64,000 bases of DNA from Halovenus marina (GCF_051414115.1 NZ_JBLKNZ010000001.1:2232001-2296000), one strand, 5' to 3'. Shown: positions 9,722 to 19,239, counted from the first letter of the stretch. Numbers and translations are program-made. Notes: generated by a model not told the origin, from the letters alone.

Positions 9722-9912
9722 ACCCTCCGTTCACCCGCACGGTATTTCACAGCACCGGATACGCGAGCGCCCACAGCGTGCGAAGACCCAGCAAGGGCAC
9801 AACGAAGGACAACAGTACCAGGTGCAGGAGGGTCGACCAACCGAGAGATCACTCGTAAGTTCTGTGCGTAGGATAATAACATTCTACTACACTCCCCCCG
9901 TTGAGTTACTAG

Positions 9913-10332
9913 ATGACAGTCGTCAGTGTCTCGATGCCGGACGAACTGCTCGAACGGCTCGACGCCTTCGCCGAGGAGCACGGCTACACCGGACGAAGCG
10001 AAGTCGTCCGCGAAGCGTCACGGAATCTGTTGAGCGAGTTCGACGACAAACAGCTCGAAGAGCGGGACCTCATGGGCGTCGTAACCGTCCTCTTCGACTT
10101 CCAGTCGACCGACGTCGAACAGAAGATGATGCACCTGCGCCACGACTACGAGGAACTGGTCACCTCACACGTACACAACCACGTCGGCGACCACTACTGT
10201 ATGGAGCTGTTCATCCTCGAAGGCGAACTCGAAGACATCTCGACGTTCGTCGGGAAGATTCGCGCCACGAAGGACACTCTCTCGCTGGATTACTCGGTCA
10301 CGCCGGTCGACCGCATCGATAGTCTGGTCTGA
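9913..10332 (+). CDS. nikR: Nickel-responsive transcriptional regulator NikR
   Basis: NikR represses nickel uptake genes when nickel is bound. The 139-residue protein has the ribbon-helix-helix domain (residues 1-45, VVSVSMPDELLERLD) and the ACT-like metal domain. Its nickel ligands are recognisable as His77, His88, His90 and Cys96 in SHVHNHVGDHYCMELF, matching the family's His/His/His/Cys square-planar site. No nickel transporter or hydrogenase lies next to it, so it acts on distant genes. An AT-rich block (ggataataacattctac) ends about 25 bases before the ATG and probably contains the TATA box; the flanking GTAG/CTAC could be an autoregulatory site, but this is weak. Confidence 0.93.
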   Translation: MTVVSVSMPDELLERLDAFAEEHGYTGRSEVVREASRNLLSEFDDKQLEERDLMGVVTVLFDFQSTDVEQKMMHLRHDYEELVTSHVHNHVGDHYCMELFILEGELEDISTFVGKIRATKDTLSLDYSVTPVDRIDSLV

Positions 10333-10361
10333 CTACTGTTGGGGTCGCTCGCAGGCGCTTC

Positions 10362-11084
10362 TCACGTCTCGACGAGCGACGCGTCTGTCACGTGGATGCG
10401 GCCGCGCGTCCCGTCGAACTCCGTCTCGTAGTCGAGTTCGATCCGCTGGGCCATGTGTGGGCCGTCGGTGACGAGCGTCTCGAACTCGCCGCCCTCGCCG
10501 AGGATGTGGACGCCGTACTCCTCGTTGAGTCGCTCCAGGTCCGACAGCGCCGCCTCGTCGAGTTGTCGGCCGAGCCAGGATTCGTCCAATCCCGCGGCGG
10601 CGACGCGAATGATCTGAATCTCGAATCCCGCGCCGAGCATCGACTCGGCGAGTGCCTTCGGGTCGCGCTGCCAGAGTGGCGCGAACAGGTCGACTCCGAG
10701 ACGTTCGCACATCGCCTCGATCCGGGAGGTCTGAAACTCGCTTTCGACCGCACCAGCAGTCACGCCAGCGAGTCCACCGGAGAGGTCGTCTGCGAGCGAT
10801 TCGAGCGACGATTCGAGCACGTCGAGTTCGGCATCGCCCTGTGCACCTGCGTCGGTTGCCCGCTCAGCGTCGAACCCCTCGGGACGAACGTCGTGCAGTT
10901 CGATCCCGATACTCTCGGCGGCCAGCGAGGTCAGTTCCGTCTCCGGGACGTGATACATGTACGAATCCCCTTCGGGGTGGACCGTCACGAGTCGCTCGAC
11001 CGGAAGCCCCTCCTCGAGTGCGCGATACAATGCCCACGAGGAGTCCTTACCGCCCGAGAACAGACTGACCCACGCGCTTTCCAT
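10362..11084 (-). CDS. dph6: Diphthine--ammonia ligase (Dph6-type ATP pyrophosphatase)
   Basis: This 240-residue N-type ATP pyrophosphatase begins with the PP-loop SGGKDSS at residues 10-16. It carries the Dph6 hallmark regions (GAVESEFQTSRIEAMC, then PLWQRDPKALAESMLGAGFE and the C-terminal GEGGEFETLVTDGP). Dph6 performs the last step of diphthamide synthesis on translation factor aEF-2, amidating diphthine with ammonium. The Met at 11084 starts directly at the PP-loop strand, as in the family; the frame stays open for 22 further codons upstream, but these look non-coding. It sits immediately downstream of nikR, convergent with it. Confidence 0.92.
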   Translation of the reverse strand: MESAWVSLFSGGKDSSWALYRALEEGLPVERLVTVHPEGDSYMYHVPETELTSLAAESIGIELHDVRPEGFDAERATDAGAQGDAELDVLESSLESLADDLSGGLAGVTAGAVESEFQTSRIEAMCERLGVDLFAPLWQRDPKALAESMLGAGFEIQIIRVAAAGLDESWLGRQLDEAALSDLERLNEEYGVHILGEGGEFETLVTDGPHMAQRIELDYETEFDGTRGRIHVTDASLVET

Positions 11085-11146
11085 GCCAAACGCTACCGGG
11101 CGCGGGGATAAACGAGTGCCGATTCGGTGATCGACACGGCAGCACG

Positions 11147-11293
11147 TCACCGGTGAACGGTGATCGTCACCGCGCCGCAGTCACACTCGTAGGCGCGGCG
11201 CTGTCCCGCCTCGGTGTGGTAGGCGAGCATGCAGTCGTCGTCCCGAAGCTGTCGGTCACAGCCCTCACACGTGGCGGCGAGTTCTTCGAGCAT
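11147..11293 (-). CDS. Small zinc-finger protein (two CxxC-type pairs)
   Basis: This 48-residue protein has two cysteine pairs, CEGC at residues 9-12 and CDC near residue 38, in an otherwise acidic sequence starting MLEELAATCEGCDRQL. It resembles the many small CPxCG-type zinc-ribbon proteins of haloarchaea. Their functions are mostly unknown, but several affect stress survival and biofilm formation in Haloferax. The start is ATG 11293, with a TATA-like ggcttaagg about 30 bases upstream on its strand; the open frame further upstream is antisense to the GH2 gene and not real. It diverges from the GH2-like gene. Confidence 0.75.
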   Translation of the reverse strand: MLEELAATCEGCDRQLRDDDCMLAYHTEAGQRRAYECDCGAVTITVHR

Positions 11294-11405
11294 ACTCGGG
11301 AGTTCGGCCGACAGGTACCTTAAGCCGAGCCATGGGCGGAGTGAAAGTGAAAGTGACCGACTCCGCAGGGAAAAGGATATCACCGCGGCGAACGCCCATC
11401 CGAGT

Positions 11406-13235
11406 ATGTTCGACGAGTGGCAGGCACAGGCAGTCGAGGAGGGGGTAACCGACGCCCAACAGGTGTCGGTTCCCGGTCGCCCGTCGGCGTTTGCGGGGGC
11501 GGATGCGGTGAAATACACGGCAGAGATTCCGGACCCGTGCGACGGCGACGACGATATCGCTGTGCTCGATTTTCGGGGGCTGTACGCCCACGCCACCGTC
11601 GAGGTGAGCGGCGATCGGATCGACGGCGAGGGTGCGGTCGACCACGACGCGTACTTCGAACCGCTCCGAATCCCCTTCGAGCCGACCGGCGACGACAGAG
11701 TAGTGGTGACCTGCCGAGCGCCAGAGGACCGGTTCGGCGGCCTCCACGCCACCGAGGCGGTCCCGGAAGAAGACGCTGTCCCGGGTATCTGGTGGGACGT
11801 GTCGCTCGAAGCCCACTCGCTTCCAGCGCTCGACCGCATCGACGTTCGTCCAGAGATAACCGAGGAGGGCGCGCGACTGCACGTCCGAACGTCGGTGCTG
11901 ACGGCGGGACCGCTCGACGAGCGGATCACCTACTCGCTCCGGCCCGAGGGAGAATCGAAGACCCGCGGCATGATGGAGCGCGCCCACGTCGAGGCCGACG
12001 GGCCGGGCGTGACGACAGTCGAGCACACCATCGAGATCCGGGACCCTGCGCTGTGGTGGCCCCGCGAACTGGGCGAGCAAAATCGGTACACGCTCCGTGC
12101 CAAGCTAGCCGGACAGGAACGAACAGTCACGACCGGTATCTGTGAAACCGCTTTCGAGGACGACCAGTTGCACGTCAACGGGACACCGCTCTCGATTCGG
12201 GGCGTCAATCTGCTGACCGACGACGGCGCGGACATCGAACGGGCGCTGGACCTGAACGCGAATCTTGTTCGCGCCCACGCGCACGTCCTCCCACAGTCGG
12301 TCTACGAGCGGTGTGACGAACAGGGGTTGCTCGTCTGGCAGGACATGCCCCTGACCGGGCCGGGAGCGTTCGACAGAGGGCGAGGGATCGACCTAGCGGA
12401 GCGGCTCGGCAAGACGTACGAACACCATCCCAGCCTCGCGGCCTTTGGCGTTCACGACGACCCGGTTGCGGCCTTCGAGGACGGCCTCGGAAGTGGCGTT
12501 CTCGACCGCCTGCGCGTTCGCTACCGGGCGTGGCGAAGCAGTTACGACCCCGAGCCAGCGCGTGCAGTGGCCGAGGCGCTGCCCGACCGTCCGGTCTTTC
12601 CGGTCGTCGGCGGGCCGGGAGTCGACGGCGACGCCGGAAGCTACTACCCCGGATGGGACTACGGCGACGCGGCGGGGATCGACGGCCTACTCGACCGGTA
12701 TCCCGTGGCGGTGCTTGCCGAGTACGGGGCTGGCGCACTCGCCGAGACGGAGGTAGCGGACGCCGCTGGCTTCGACGCCGCCAAGCACGACCGACACGTC
12801 GGCGGTGCCGTCGACGAGTCACAGGCCTATCAGGCCGGCACTCTTCAGACCGTGACCGAGCGACTCAGACAGCGCGATGTCGGTGCGATAGCCTACGCGC
12901 TCCGAGACACCGACAGCGCCGGGATGGGCGTCTACGGCGTCGACGGAAGAGCGAAAGAAGCGCAGGCGACCCTCGAACGCGCCTTCGCCCCGGTACAGGC
13001 GTTTCTCGCAGACCCCGACGCGAGCGAGTCGGCGGTCGTCGTCGTCAACGACCTGCCACAGGAGGTGTCGGCGACGCTGTCCTGGGAGGCTGGCGAGCGG
13101 ACGGGCGAGGAGGAGTTCACGATCAGTCCGAACAGTCAGTGGGAGACCGATCCCGTCTCGGTCGATACAGATCAGATCCGACTCACCGTCTCGGTCGGAT
13201 CAGAGACCATCGAGAACGTCTACGACCGGTCCTGA
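11406..13235 (+). CDS. Glycoside hydrolase family 2-like protein with altered acid/base site
   Basis: The 609-residue protein has the GH2 layout: an N-terminal sugar-binding-like domain, an immunoglobulin-like beta-sandwich (residues ~130-250, ending DPALWWPRELGEQN), then a TIM-barrel region with IRGVNLL and GLLVWQDMPL. The nucleophile-like Glu439 is kept in LAEYGAG. Where active GH2 enzymes carry Asn-Glu (acid/base), this protein reads VHDDP, Asp351-Asp352, at the end of HPSLAAFGVHDDP. It may therefore be inactive, have altered chemistry, or use Asp. No signal peptide is visible, so it is cytoplasmic. The ATG at 11406 gives the first GH2-like residues; earlier in-frame codons overlap the divergent small gene. 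Confidence 0.8.
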   Translation: MFDEWQAQAVEEGVTDAQQVSVPGRPSAFAGADAVKYTAEIPDPCDGDDDIAVLDFRGLYAHATVEVSGDRIDGEGAVDHDAYFEPLRIPFEPTGDDRVVVTCRAPEDRFGGLHATEAVPEEDAVPGIWWDVSLEAHSLPALDRIDVRPEITEEGARLHVRTSVLTAGPLDERITYSLRPEGESKTRGMMERAHVEADGPGVTTVEHTIEIRDPALWWPRELGEQNRYTLRAKLAGQERTVTTGICETAFEDDQLHVNGTPLSIRGVNLLTDDGADIERALDLNANLVRAHAHVLPQSVYERCDEQGLLVWQDMPLTGPGAFDRGRGIDLAERLGKTYEHHPSLAAFGVHDDPVAAFEDGLGSGVLDRLRVRYRAWRSSYDPEPARAVAEALPDRPVFPVVGGPGVDGDAGSYYPGWDYGDAAGIDGLLDRYPVAVLAEYGAGALAETEVADAAGFDAAKHDRHVGGAVDESQAYQAGTLQTVTERLRQRDVGAIAYALRDTDSAGMGVYGVDGRAKEAQATLERAFAPVQAFLADPDASESAVVVVNDLPQEVSATLSWEAGERTGEEEFTISPNSQWETDPVSVDTDQIRLTVSVGSETIENVYDRS

Positions 13236-13497
13236 CTGGACGGTGATATGCGGCCAGTCTGTCGTGAACGACCTCTAGCAATTCGTTGCGTGGTGTGTGG
13301 TAACCGCCGCCACAGGCTTCGTTGACCGGAATCTTTAACCTTGCTGCCGAGGAATGTAAGATTACCAGAACGCTTGCGGCGTTCAGGCAGTATCGCGCTA
13401 CGCCCAACATGACAGGGAACACTTGTTATCGGCGTCAGCTAACCGTGAGGGGTACTGCTGTCGTTCGCCGCGGCGGTTATGGCATCGAGGTACAACC

Positions 13498-14388
13498 ATG
13501 GTAGATTCGATAGACGAGTCAAAGAACATTGAACTGACAGAAGAGGACCTGGAAACGAAATCAAAAGGACAGCTCATCAAGCTCGCGGGCCAGTTGCGCG
13601 ACCGGCGCAACGAACTCAACCAGATGGCGTCCGACCGCGCATCGAAGCGCGACGAACTCAACGCGAAGACTCGCGAGAAGGTGGACGAAGCGCAGGAACA
13701 CCGCGAGAAACGCGACGAACTCAACGAGCAGGTCCAGGAGCACAAGGAGAAGCGAAACGAACTCAACGCCGAGGCAAACGAACTCTTCGAGGAAGTCGAG
13801 GAGATCAAAGACGACCTCAAACTCGACGAGGGGCCGGACATCAGCGAACTCGAAGAGGAAATCGAGGATCTGGAATTCAAACAGCAGACCGAAGTGCTCG
13901 GCACGGAGGAAGAGCGCGAACTCATCGAGAAAATCGAGGAGAAACGCGAGAAGCTCCAGGAGAAACAGGAAAAGCTCGGCCAGAACGAGCAGGTCGACGA
14001 AATCGAGGAGGAAGCCGAGGAGATCCGCGCCGAAGCCTCCGAACACCATCAGAAGGTCACGGAACTCGCAGACGAAGCCCAGAAACATCACAACCAGATG
14101 ATCGAGGCCTACCGCGAGGCCGACGACATCCGTGACGAAGCCGACGAGATGCACGAGAAGTTCGTGCAAGCCCAGGAAGCCGCCGACCGGCACCACGAGG
14201 ACTTCGTCCGCGTCCAGAAGCGCCTGCGCGAACTCGACAAGAAAGAAGAGGAAGCCGAGAAAGAAGAGCGCGAAGAAAAGCAGGAAGCCGCTCGCGAAGA
14301 AGCCGAGGAGATCTATCAGAAGTTCAAGGAAGGCGAGACGCTCGACACCGAGGACCTGATGAAACTCCAGAAGACCGGCCTTCTGTAA
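13498..14388 (+). CDS. Long coiled-coil protein (COG1340-like)
   Basis: This 296-residue protein is nearly all charged heptad coiled coil (Glu, Lys, Arg and Gln rich). It ends with the conserved tail GETLDTEDLMKLQKTGLL seen in archaeal COG1340 proteins of unknown function. There is no membrane segment, so it is probably a cytoplasmic structural or scaffold protein. Repeated KRDELNA/KRNELNA units at residues ~40-95 show internal duplication. The ATG at 13498 begins a typical MVDSIDES N-terminus. The 262 bases before it hold no gene; a TATA-like tctttaacc lies near 13332, far upstream. It is convergent with the helicase gene. Confidence 0.88.
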   Translation: MVDSIDESKNIELTEEDLETKSKGQLIKLAGQLRDRRNELNQMASDRASKRDELNAKTREKVDEAQEHREKRDELNEQVQEHKEKRNELNAEANELFEEVEEIKDDLKLDEGPDISELEEEIEDLEFKQQTEVLGTEEERELIEKIEEKREKLQEKQEKLGQNEQVDEIEEEAEEIRAEASEHHQKVTELADEAQKHHNQMIEAYREADDIRDEADEMHEKFVQAQEAADRHHEDFVRVQKRLRELDKKEEEAEKEEREEKQEAAREEAEEIYQKFKEGETLDTEDLMKLQKTGLL

Positions 14389-14472
14389 CTCGCCGACACT
14401 GCGCTACGCCGGTAGTTCGATATTTCTGCGTGCCCTGAAGCGGGAGCGTCTGCTATCGAAGCGGGGTCACTA

Positions 14473-16239
14473 CTATCCGTCACCCCAGACATCCGAGAGC
14501 GGATGGTCCCGGTCCTGCGTCGAACTGCGCTGACTCCGGTCGCGCCCGAACGTCGTCGTGCCCATCCCAGCGGTCGCACGCGCCGGGTCGAACTCGGGGA
14601 GGGTCGGCCGTTCCATCCGGTCGACCTGCTCGCGAAACCAGTCGGGCATGTCCGTCCGCGCTCGCTCGAACAGGTCGAGCAACGAGGTGTCGCCGAGGTA
14701 GGTCGCGCCGTGGTCATCGGGCGAGCGAACGACGCGACCGCAGGCCTGAATGACCGTTCGCAGCGCCGTCCGGTAGTACCAGCCCCACTGCCCGTCGGCG
14801 AGTCGACGCTCGACCCGCGAGTCTCGAGTGTTGGGATAGGGGGCCTTACAGAGAAGTTGCCAGCGACACAGGTCCCCATCGAGGTCGAGGGCTTCCTCCA
14901 TCTTGACGGAGAGAAACACCTCCGGGTCGTCCGCTCGCTGCCACGCTTCGAGTTGGCCGTCACGGTCGTCGCGATCGTGTGCGCGGATCCGGGCGTCGAC
15001 GCCGAACTCGGAGAGCAGTTCCGCGAGTTGCTCCTGAATCGCGTAGGAGTGACAGTGAACGAGCCCCTTCTCGTCGGGGTGATATGCCATGAGACGAACG
15101 AGCGTTCGGGCGATATCGGGGAGCGTCTCGTCGCGGTGTTCGTAGGTCATCTTTCCGTGCGTGACGTCGTACAGCGGGCGGTGTTCGACCGGAAACGTGT
15201 GGGGAACGTCGACCAGGGCGACGTCAGAGGGATTCAGCCCGACGTTCGCACAGAAGGCGTCCCGGTTGAGAATCGTCGCCGACAGGAGCAGAAACGTCCG
15301 GCCGCGGTCCCAGACGGTGTGTTTGAGATAGCGCTCCGGGTTCATCGGCTTGATCGTCACGCGCGTCCCGTCACCGTCTGGCTGGTCAAGCACCCACGTC
15401 GTCGGACTCTCGGGGTCGCGGTACTCCTCGGTGAACCACGCGAGATCCGAGCGCAACTCCGTGTACCGGTCGCGCTTTGCGACTTCCTCCGGGGTGAGTT
15501 CCTCCTGTTTTCGGAGCGTCTCCAGCCCCCGCGTGCAGATGGTCTGGAGATAGTCGGCGTACTCGGCGGCATCTTCGAGGTCGTCCAGGTCCGGGGGCTT
15601 AACGTCGTTCCAGACGGGGACGGTGTCGGGACCCAGATCGATGGTTGCGTACATCTCCGCCCACTCGCCGAGGCCGTGCGCCTCGTCGATGACGACGACA
15701 TCGCGCATCCCGAACACGTCAGAGCCAGCGGTCTGCATGAAATACGCGAGCGTCATCGCCGCAATCGAACGGTTGGCCGCGATGGCACGGTCCGAGAAGT
15801 ACGGACAGCGGTGTTTGACCTGACAGTCGAACTCGCGTTCGCGCACGCAGGGGGCCTGGTTCACGGGCGTGTCGGTCTCTCCGGGCAGAATACAGCTGTA
15901 GTTGTTCTTCCCCCGGATGATGCTCAGGTCTTCGAGCAGCGGGTCAGCGGAAACGTCGTCGAGTTGTGACACCTGCGGCGTGGTGTAGTACGCACCGATC
16001 GGTTCCTCCGCCGCGGCCTCGCCAGGCGTCGCCCCACAGCCAGCCACCGCCCGCGCGAGGAGCGATTTCCCGCTTCCTGTCGGCGCGCGGGCAAGCACGA
16101 CGTCGTTGCCGGACTCGAACGCGTCGCGGATATCAGCGAGGGCTTGCTCCTGCTGGCCGCGGTACTCGGGGGCAGGAAACTCCTCGAAGATGCGCGAAAG
16201 CTCCACGGTTACTCTGGCGGCGTCACCGATTATAAGCAC
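14473..16239 (-). CDS. XPD/DinG-like superfamily 2 helicase with iron-sulphur cysteines
   Basis: The 588-residue protein has the Walker A APTGSGKS (52-59), a DEAH box (185-188, VVVIDEAHGL), a LLLSATIL motif III, and a C-terminal motif VI (QACGRVVRSPDDHG). Between motifs I and II are Cys116, Cys131, Cys139 and Cys145, spaced as in the 4Fe-4S domain of XPD/FancJ/DinG helicases, so a 5'-3' DNA helicase with roles in repair is expected. It is smaller and more divergent than canonical archaeal XPD. The start is uncertain: ATG 16239, or an in-frame GTG at 16206 that begins directly at the ELSRIFEEF segment. Confidence 0.88.
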   Translation of the reverse strand: MLIIGDAARVTVELSRIFEEFPAPEYRGQQEQALADIRDAFESGNDVVLARAPTGSGKSLLARAVAGCGATPGEAAAEEPIGAYYTTPQVSQLDDVSADPLLEDLSIIRGKNNYSCILPGETDTPVNQAPCVREREFDCQVKHRCPYFSDRAIAANRSIAAMTLAYFMQTAGSDVFGMRDVVVIDEAHGLGEWAEMYATIDLGPDTVPVWNDVKPPDLDDLEDAAEYADYLQTICTRGLETLRKQEELTPEEVAKRDRYTELRSDLAWFTEEYRDPESPTTWVLDQPDGDGTRVTIKPMNPERYLKHTVWDRGRTFLLLSATILNRDAFCANVGLNPSDVALVDVPHTFPVEHRPLYDVTHGKMTYEHRDETLPDIARTLVRLMAYHPDEKGLVHCHSYAIQEQLAELLSEFGVDARIRAHDRDDRDGQLEAWQRADDPEVFLSVKMEEALDLDGDLCRWQLLCKAPYPNTRDSRVERRLADGQWGWYYRTALRTVIQACGRVVRSPDDHGATYLGDTSLLDLFERARTDMPDWFREQVDRMERPTLPEFDPARATAGMGTTTFGRDRSQRSSTQDRDHPLSDVWGDG

Positions 16240-16309
16240 GTGGATACCGGAAGCGATCCCCCCGTCGAAAACCGGAGGCGGTTTCCGGATTCAGTTCTCA
16301 TCCTCTCGT

Positions 16310-17350
16310 ATGGAGATCGGTCTCATCGGCGCTGGGTCGGCGGCGGCGGCCACAGCGTACGTCCTCGATTCGCGGTTCCCGGAAGCGGAGGTGACCGTTC
16401 TCGAAAAGTCCGGCGGCGTCTGTGGCCGTGCTGCCACCCGCCGCCGCGACGACATCACCTACGACTACGGGGCGAACTACATCACCGACGACGACGAACG
16501 AGTCACGGAGTTGCTGACCGAACGCCTCGACAGCGACGGGTTAGTCGACATCGACGAACCAGTCTGGGTGTTCGACGCCGACGGAACCGTCTCGAAAGGG
16601 CGAGCGAGCGACGGACGCAAGCTAACCTACCGGAGTGGTCTCACACAGATCGCAAAGCGCCTGTTCGGACACACCGACGCGACCGTCCACCGCCGAACGC
16701 GCGCCGAGCGGATAGCGAGCGTCGACGACCGCTGGCTGGTGACCGACGACACGGGGACAGAGTGGGGACCGTTCGATATCCTGGTGTGCAATCCGCCAGC
16801 GCCCCAGACCGCCCAACTGCTCGCAGACGCAGAGTGGACAGACCCACTCCGGAAGTCCCTCGCCAGCGCAATCGGGACCGTCGAGTATCGGACCGTCTGG
16901 ACGGCGGTGCTTGGCTACGAGTTCGAACTCGACGTGCCGTACTACGCGCTCGTCAACCCCGAGAAAGACCACGAGGTCGGCTGGATTTCCCGCGAGGAGT
17001 GCAAGCCGGGACACGTCCCCGACGGGGAATCTGTGCTGATCGTTCAGGCCAATCACGACTGGTCGCAGGAACACTACGACCGCAACCCGGCGACGAACGT
17101 CACGCGACTCGCGGCGATGGCCGCCGAGATACTCGGTGACGAGCGCCTCCCTGATCCCGCATGGAGTGATCACCAGGGCTGGCGGTACGCGCTTCCCAAA
17201 TCTGCGGTCGATCCCGAACCTATCGGGTCGGCCGCCGAACACGGACTGTACTTCACCGGCGACTGGATCGCCGGTGAGGGGCGTCTCTACGCGGCGCTCC
17301 GAGCGGGATTGAACACTGGCGAGACGATCCTCGACGGATACGTGGGGTGA
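16310..17350 (+). CDS. FAD-dependent amine oxidase/renalase-like protein
   Basis: The 346-residue protein begins with an FAD-binding Rossmann motif (IGLIGAGSAAAATAYVL), followed by the GR-rich signature (VCGRAATRR) and a renalase-like DYGANYI segment. The C-terminal FAD contact is GLYFTGDWIAGEGRLYAALRAG. This is the FAD/NAD(P)-binding amine oxidase superfamily close to renalase; the substrate is unknown. The ATG at 16310 directly precedes the Rossmann strand; the frame stays open upstream but overlaps the divergent helicase. There is no signal peptide. Confidence 0.85.
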   Translation: MEIGLIGAGSAAAATAYVLDSRFPEAEVTVLEKSGGVCGRAATRRRDDITYDYGANYITDDDERVTELLTERLDSDGLVDIDEPVWVFDADGTVSKGRASDGRKLTYRSGLTQIAKRLFGHTDATVHRRTRAERIASVDDRWLVTDDTGTEWGPFDILVCNPPAPQTAQLLADAEWTDPLRKSLASAIGTVEYRTVWTAVLGYEFELDVPYYALVNPEKDHEVGWISREECKPGHVPDGESVLIVQANHDWSQEHYDRNPATNVTRLAAMAAEILGDERLPDPAWSDHQGWRYALPKSAVDPEPIGSAAEHGLYFTGDWIAGEGRLYAALRAGLNTGETILDGYVG

Positions 17351-17440
17351 AAAGGTATCCCGGTGAAAACGTAGTGAGACGGTTACAGCCAACGGCAGAA
17401 CGGGTACAGTCGGGGGTCAGCGTACGGGGAAACAGTTGTT

Positions 17441-17818
17441 CTACGGCCAGTCTGGTGGGAGTTCGTCGACGTGATTCTCGATCAGTTCGAGGAGCGGTTC
17501 GATCTCGTCGAAGTTTGGCCCTTTGGATATCTCCCCAGTCTCTCGATTCCACTTGATGTACCCCGCGTCCTCTAATTTTGGCAAGTGGTTGTGTACCAGC
17601 TCTACTTCGGCTGTTGTGTCATCACTCTTTCCCCGGATCATCAGGTCAGTCTCTGTCCTGACGTCTTCCTGTTTCAGTGACAGGAGGATCAAGCGGCGGC
17701 GACGTGTCGATAGCTGATCGAAGATCCGATCTATCGCCGGATGAAGCAGGATAGCTGTTGAACCGTCGTTCAGTTCTGTCGGTGGCTTACCCGTCGGTTC
17801 GTAGCTATCGTGTGACAT
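17441..17818 (-). CDS. Haloarchaeal winged-helix protein (DUF7344-like)
   Basis: This 125-residue acidic protein has a winged-helix core: FDQLSTRRRRLILLSLKQ starts the first helix, and AEVELVHNHLPKLEDAGYIKW is the recognition helix and wing. It matches the abundant haloarchaeal HTH family I remember as DUF7344, of unknown targets. The N-terminal 20 residues are disordered. Upstream on its strand, the AT-rich tract acaattatttaccg near 17840-17855 is a plausible TATA box. The neighbouring amine-oxidase-like gene is convergent and ends 90 bases away. Confidence 0.85.
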   Translation of the reverse strand: MSHDSYEPTGKPPTELNDGSTAILLHPAIDRIFDQLSTRRRRLILLSLKQEDVRTETDLMIRGKSDDTTAEVELVHNHLPKLEDAGYIKWNRETGEISKGPNFDEIEPLLELIENHVDELPPDWP

Positions 17819-18045
17819 ACACTACCAAAGTCTGTCTATCGGTAAATAATTGTGTGTGACAGTAGTAAGACGTACGTAAGAGTAACCACGTGACGCGAAG
17901 TTCTTGCTCCGGATCGGTGCGTCATACATATAACTAAACGTAACAATACTCTCCGACACCGAACACCCCAGAGAATAATATTTCTCAGTGGACGGCAGAC
18001 ATTCGAAGAGTAGAATCCTGTCTCGGTTTCCGGAGTGTGGGACTA

Positions 18046-18246
18046 TCACAGATCGTCGATATCTTCGGCAGTCACGTCGCTATCGTCCGGGAGGCGTCCG
18101 ATGCAGTCCCGACAGAGAAAGTGCTCGGAGCCGTCGACGAGTTCGAGGGTCATCCCGCCGGTCTGCTCGCTCGTCAACGACCAGAAGTCGCCGATACCGC
18201 CGCCGATGTTCACCGGGTCGCCACAGCCGTCACACGCTCTGGCCAT
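18046..18246 (-). CDS. Small CxxC zinc-ribbon protein
   Basis: This 66-residue protein has two CxxC pairs, CDGC at residues 5-8 and CRDC at 45-48, around a short beta segment (MTLELVDGSEHFLCRDC). It then ends in an acidic tail (DDSDVTAEDIDDL). It belongs to a haloarchaeal family of small zinc-ribbon proteins without known function. ATG 18246 is the only start that begins at the zinc ribbon; longer frames upstream are antisense to the next gene. The 227 bases before its 3' neighbour contain only an implausible short open frame. Confidence 0.75.
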   Translation of the reverse strand: MARACDGCGDPVNIGGGIGDFWSLTSEQTGGMTLELVDGSEHFLCRDCIGRLPDDSDVTAEDIDDL

Positions 18247-18336
18247 ACCGGTAGTGAGGCCTGCGCGAGCAAAATCCCTCCGACTGCCATCAGGGTAAGG
18301 ACAGGGGATTAAGCCAGTTCCGACCCAAGAGAACAT

Positions 18337-19239
18337 ATGCACGTTCTCGTCACGGGCGCGACTGGGTTCGTTGGCGGTCGCCTCGTCCCGGCACTCCTGA
18401 CAGCTGGTCACACCGTTCGGGCACTGGTTCGTGATGCCTCCCGGTACGACCCGCCCAACGGCGTCGAAGTGGTCGAGGGTGACCTGCTGGAGTACGAGAG
18501 TCTCGGCGGTGCCTTCGAAGGAATCGACGCGGCGTACTATCTGGTCCACTCGATGGGTGCAGGCAAGGACTTCGAGCAACGCGACAGACTGGCGGCGCGC
18601 AACTTCGCCGAGCAGGCGAGCGCGGCGGGCGTCGACCGGGCCGTCTATCTCGGCGGTCTCGGCGAGACGGGCGACGAACTCTCGGCCCATCTCCGGTCGC
18701 GTCGCGAAGTCGAACAGATTCTCTCGGAGGGGTCCTACGACCTCACGACGCTTCGGGCTGCGATCATCGTCGGAGACGGGTCTGCCAGCTTTCGGATGAT
18801 CCAGCAGATGGTCAAGCGTCTACCGGTGATGGTCACGCCCCGCTGGGTTCGCAACGAGTGTCAACCGATCGCTATTGCCGACGTTATCGAATATCTCGTC
18901 GCTGTCATCGAAACGCCCGAAACGGCGGGCAACACCTACGAAATCGGAGGTCCGGAGGTGCTAACCTACGAGACGATGCTTCGCCGAACCGCCGAAGCGA
19001 TGGGGATCCGCCGTCCGCTCATCGTCCCGGTCCCGGTGTTGACGCCCCGGCTGTCCTCGTACTGGGTCGGACTGGTCACGGACGCAGATCCGAGCGTCGC
19101 ACGACCGCTTATCGACGGTCTCAAGAACCCGGTCGTCGTCACCGACGACAGCATCACCGACCACGTCGACGTGACACTGACGCCGTTCGATCAGGCGGTC
19201 GAGCGGGCGCTCGCTGACTCGGGGGCAGCGGCCGAATGA
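18337..19239 (+). CDS. NAD(P)H-binding atypical SDR protein
   Basis: This 300-residue protein is an atypical short-chain dehydrogenase/reductase with the glycine-rich GATGFVGG near the N-terminus (LVTGATGFVGGRLVPAL). The classical Tyr-x3-Lys pair is not evident, as in NmrA-like and complex I assembly-factor (SDR_a5-like) proteins. Motifs such as VDRAVYLGGLGE and YEIGGPEVLTYETM match the latter group. Substrate is unknown. Its stop overlaps the start of the next gene (ATGA at 19236), so it forms a two-gene operon with a membrane protein. Confidence 0.87.
   Translation: MHVLVTGATGFVGGRLVPALLTAGHTVRALVRDASRYDPPNGVEVVEGDLLEYESLGGAFEGIDAAYYLVHSMGAGKDFEQRDRLAARNFAEQASAAGVDRAVYLGGLGETGDELSAHLRSRREVEQILSEGSYDLTTLRAAIIVGDGSASFRMIQQMVKRLPVMVTPRWVRNECQPIAIADVIEYLVAVIETPETAGNTYEIGGPEVLTYETMLRRTAEAMGIRRPLIVPVPVLTPRLSSYWVGLVTDADPSVARPLIDGLKNPVVVTDDSITDHVDVTLTPFDQAVERALADSGAAAE

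Noticed and set aside
17822..18049. A 75-codon minus-strand frame between the HTH and zinc-ribbon genes
   Set aside because: Composition is not acidic like host proteins, no start signal is seen, and it overlaps the probable promoter of the HTH gene.
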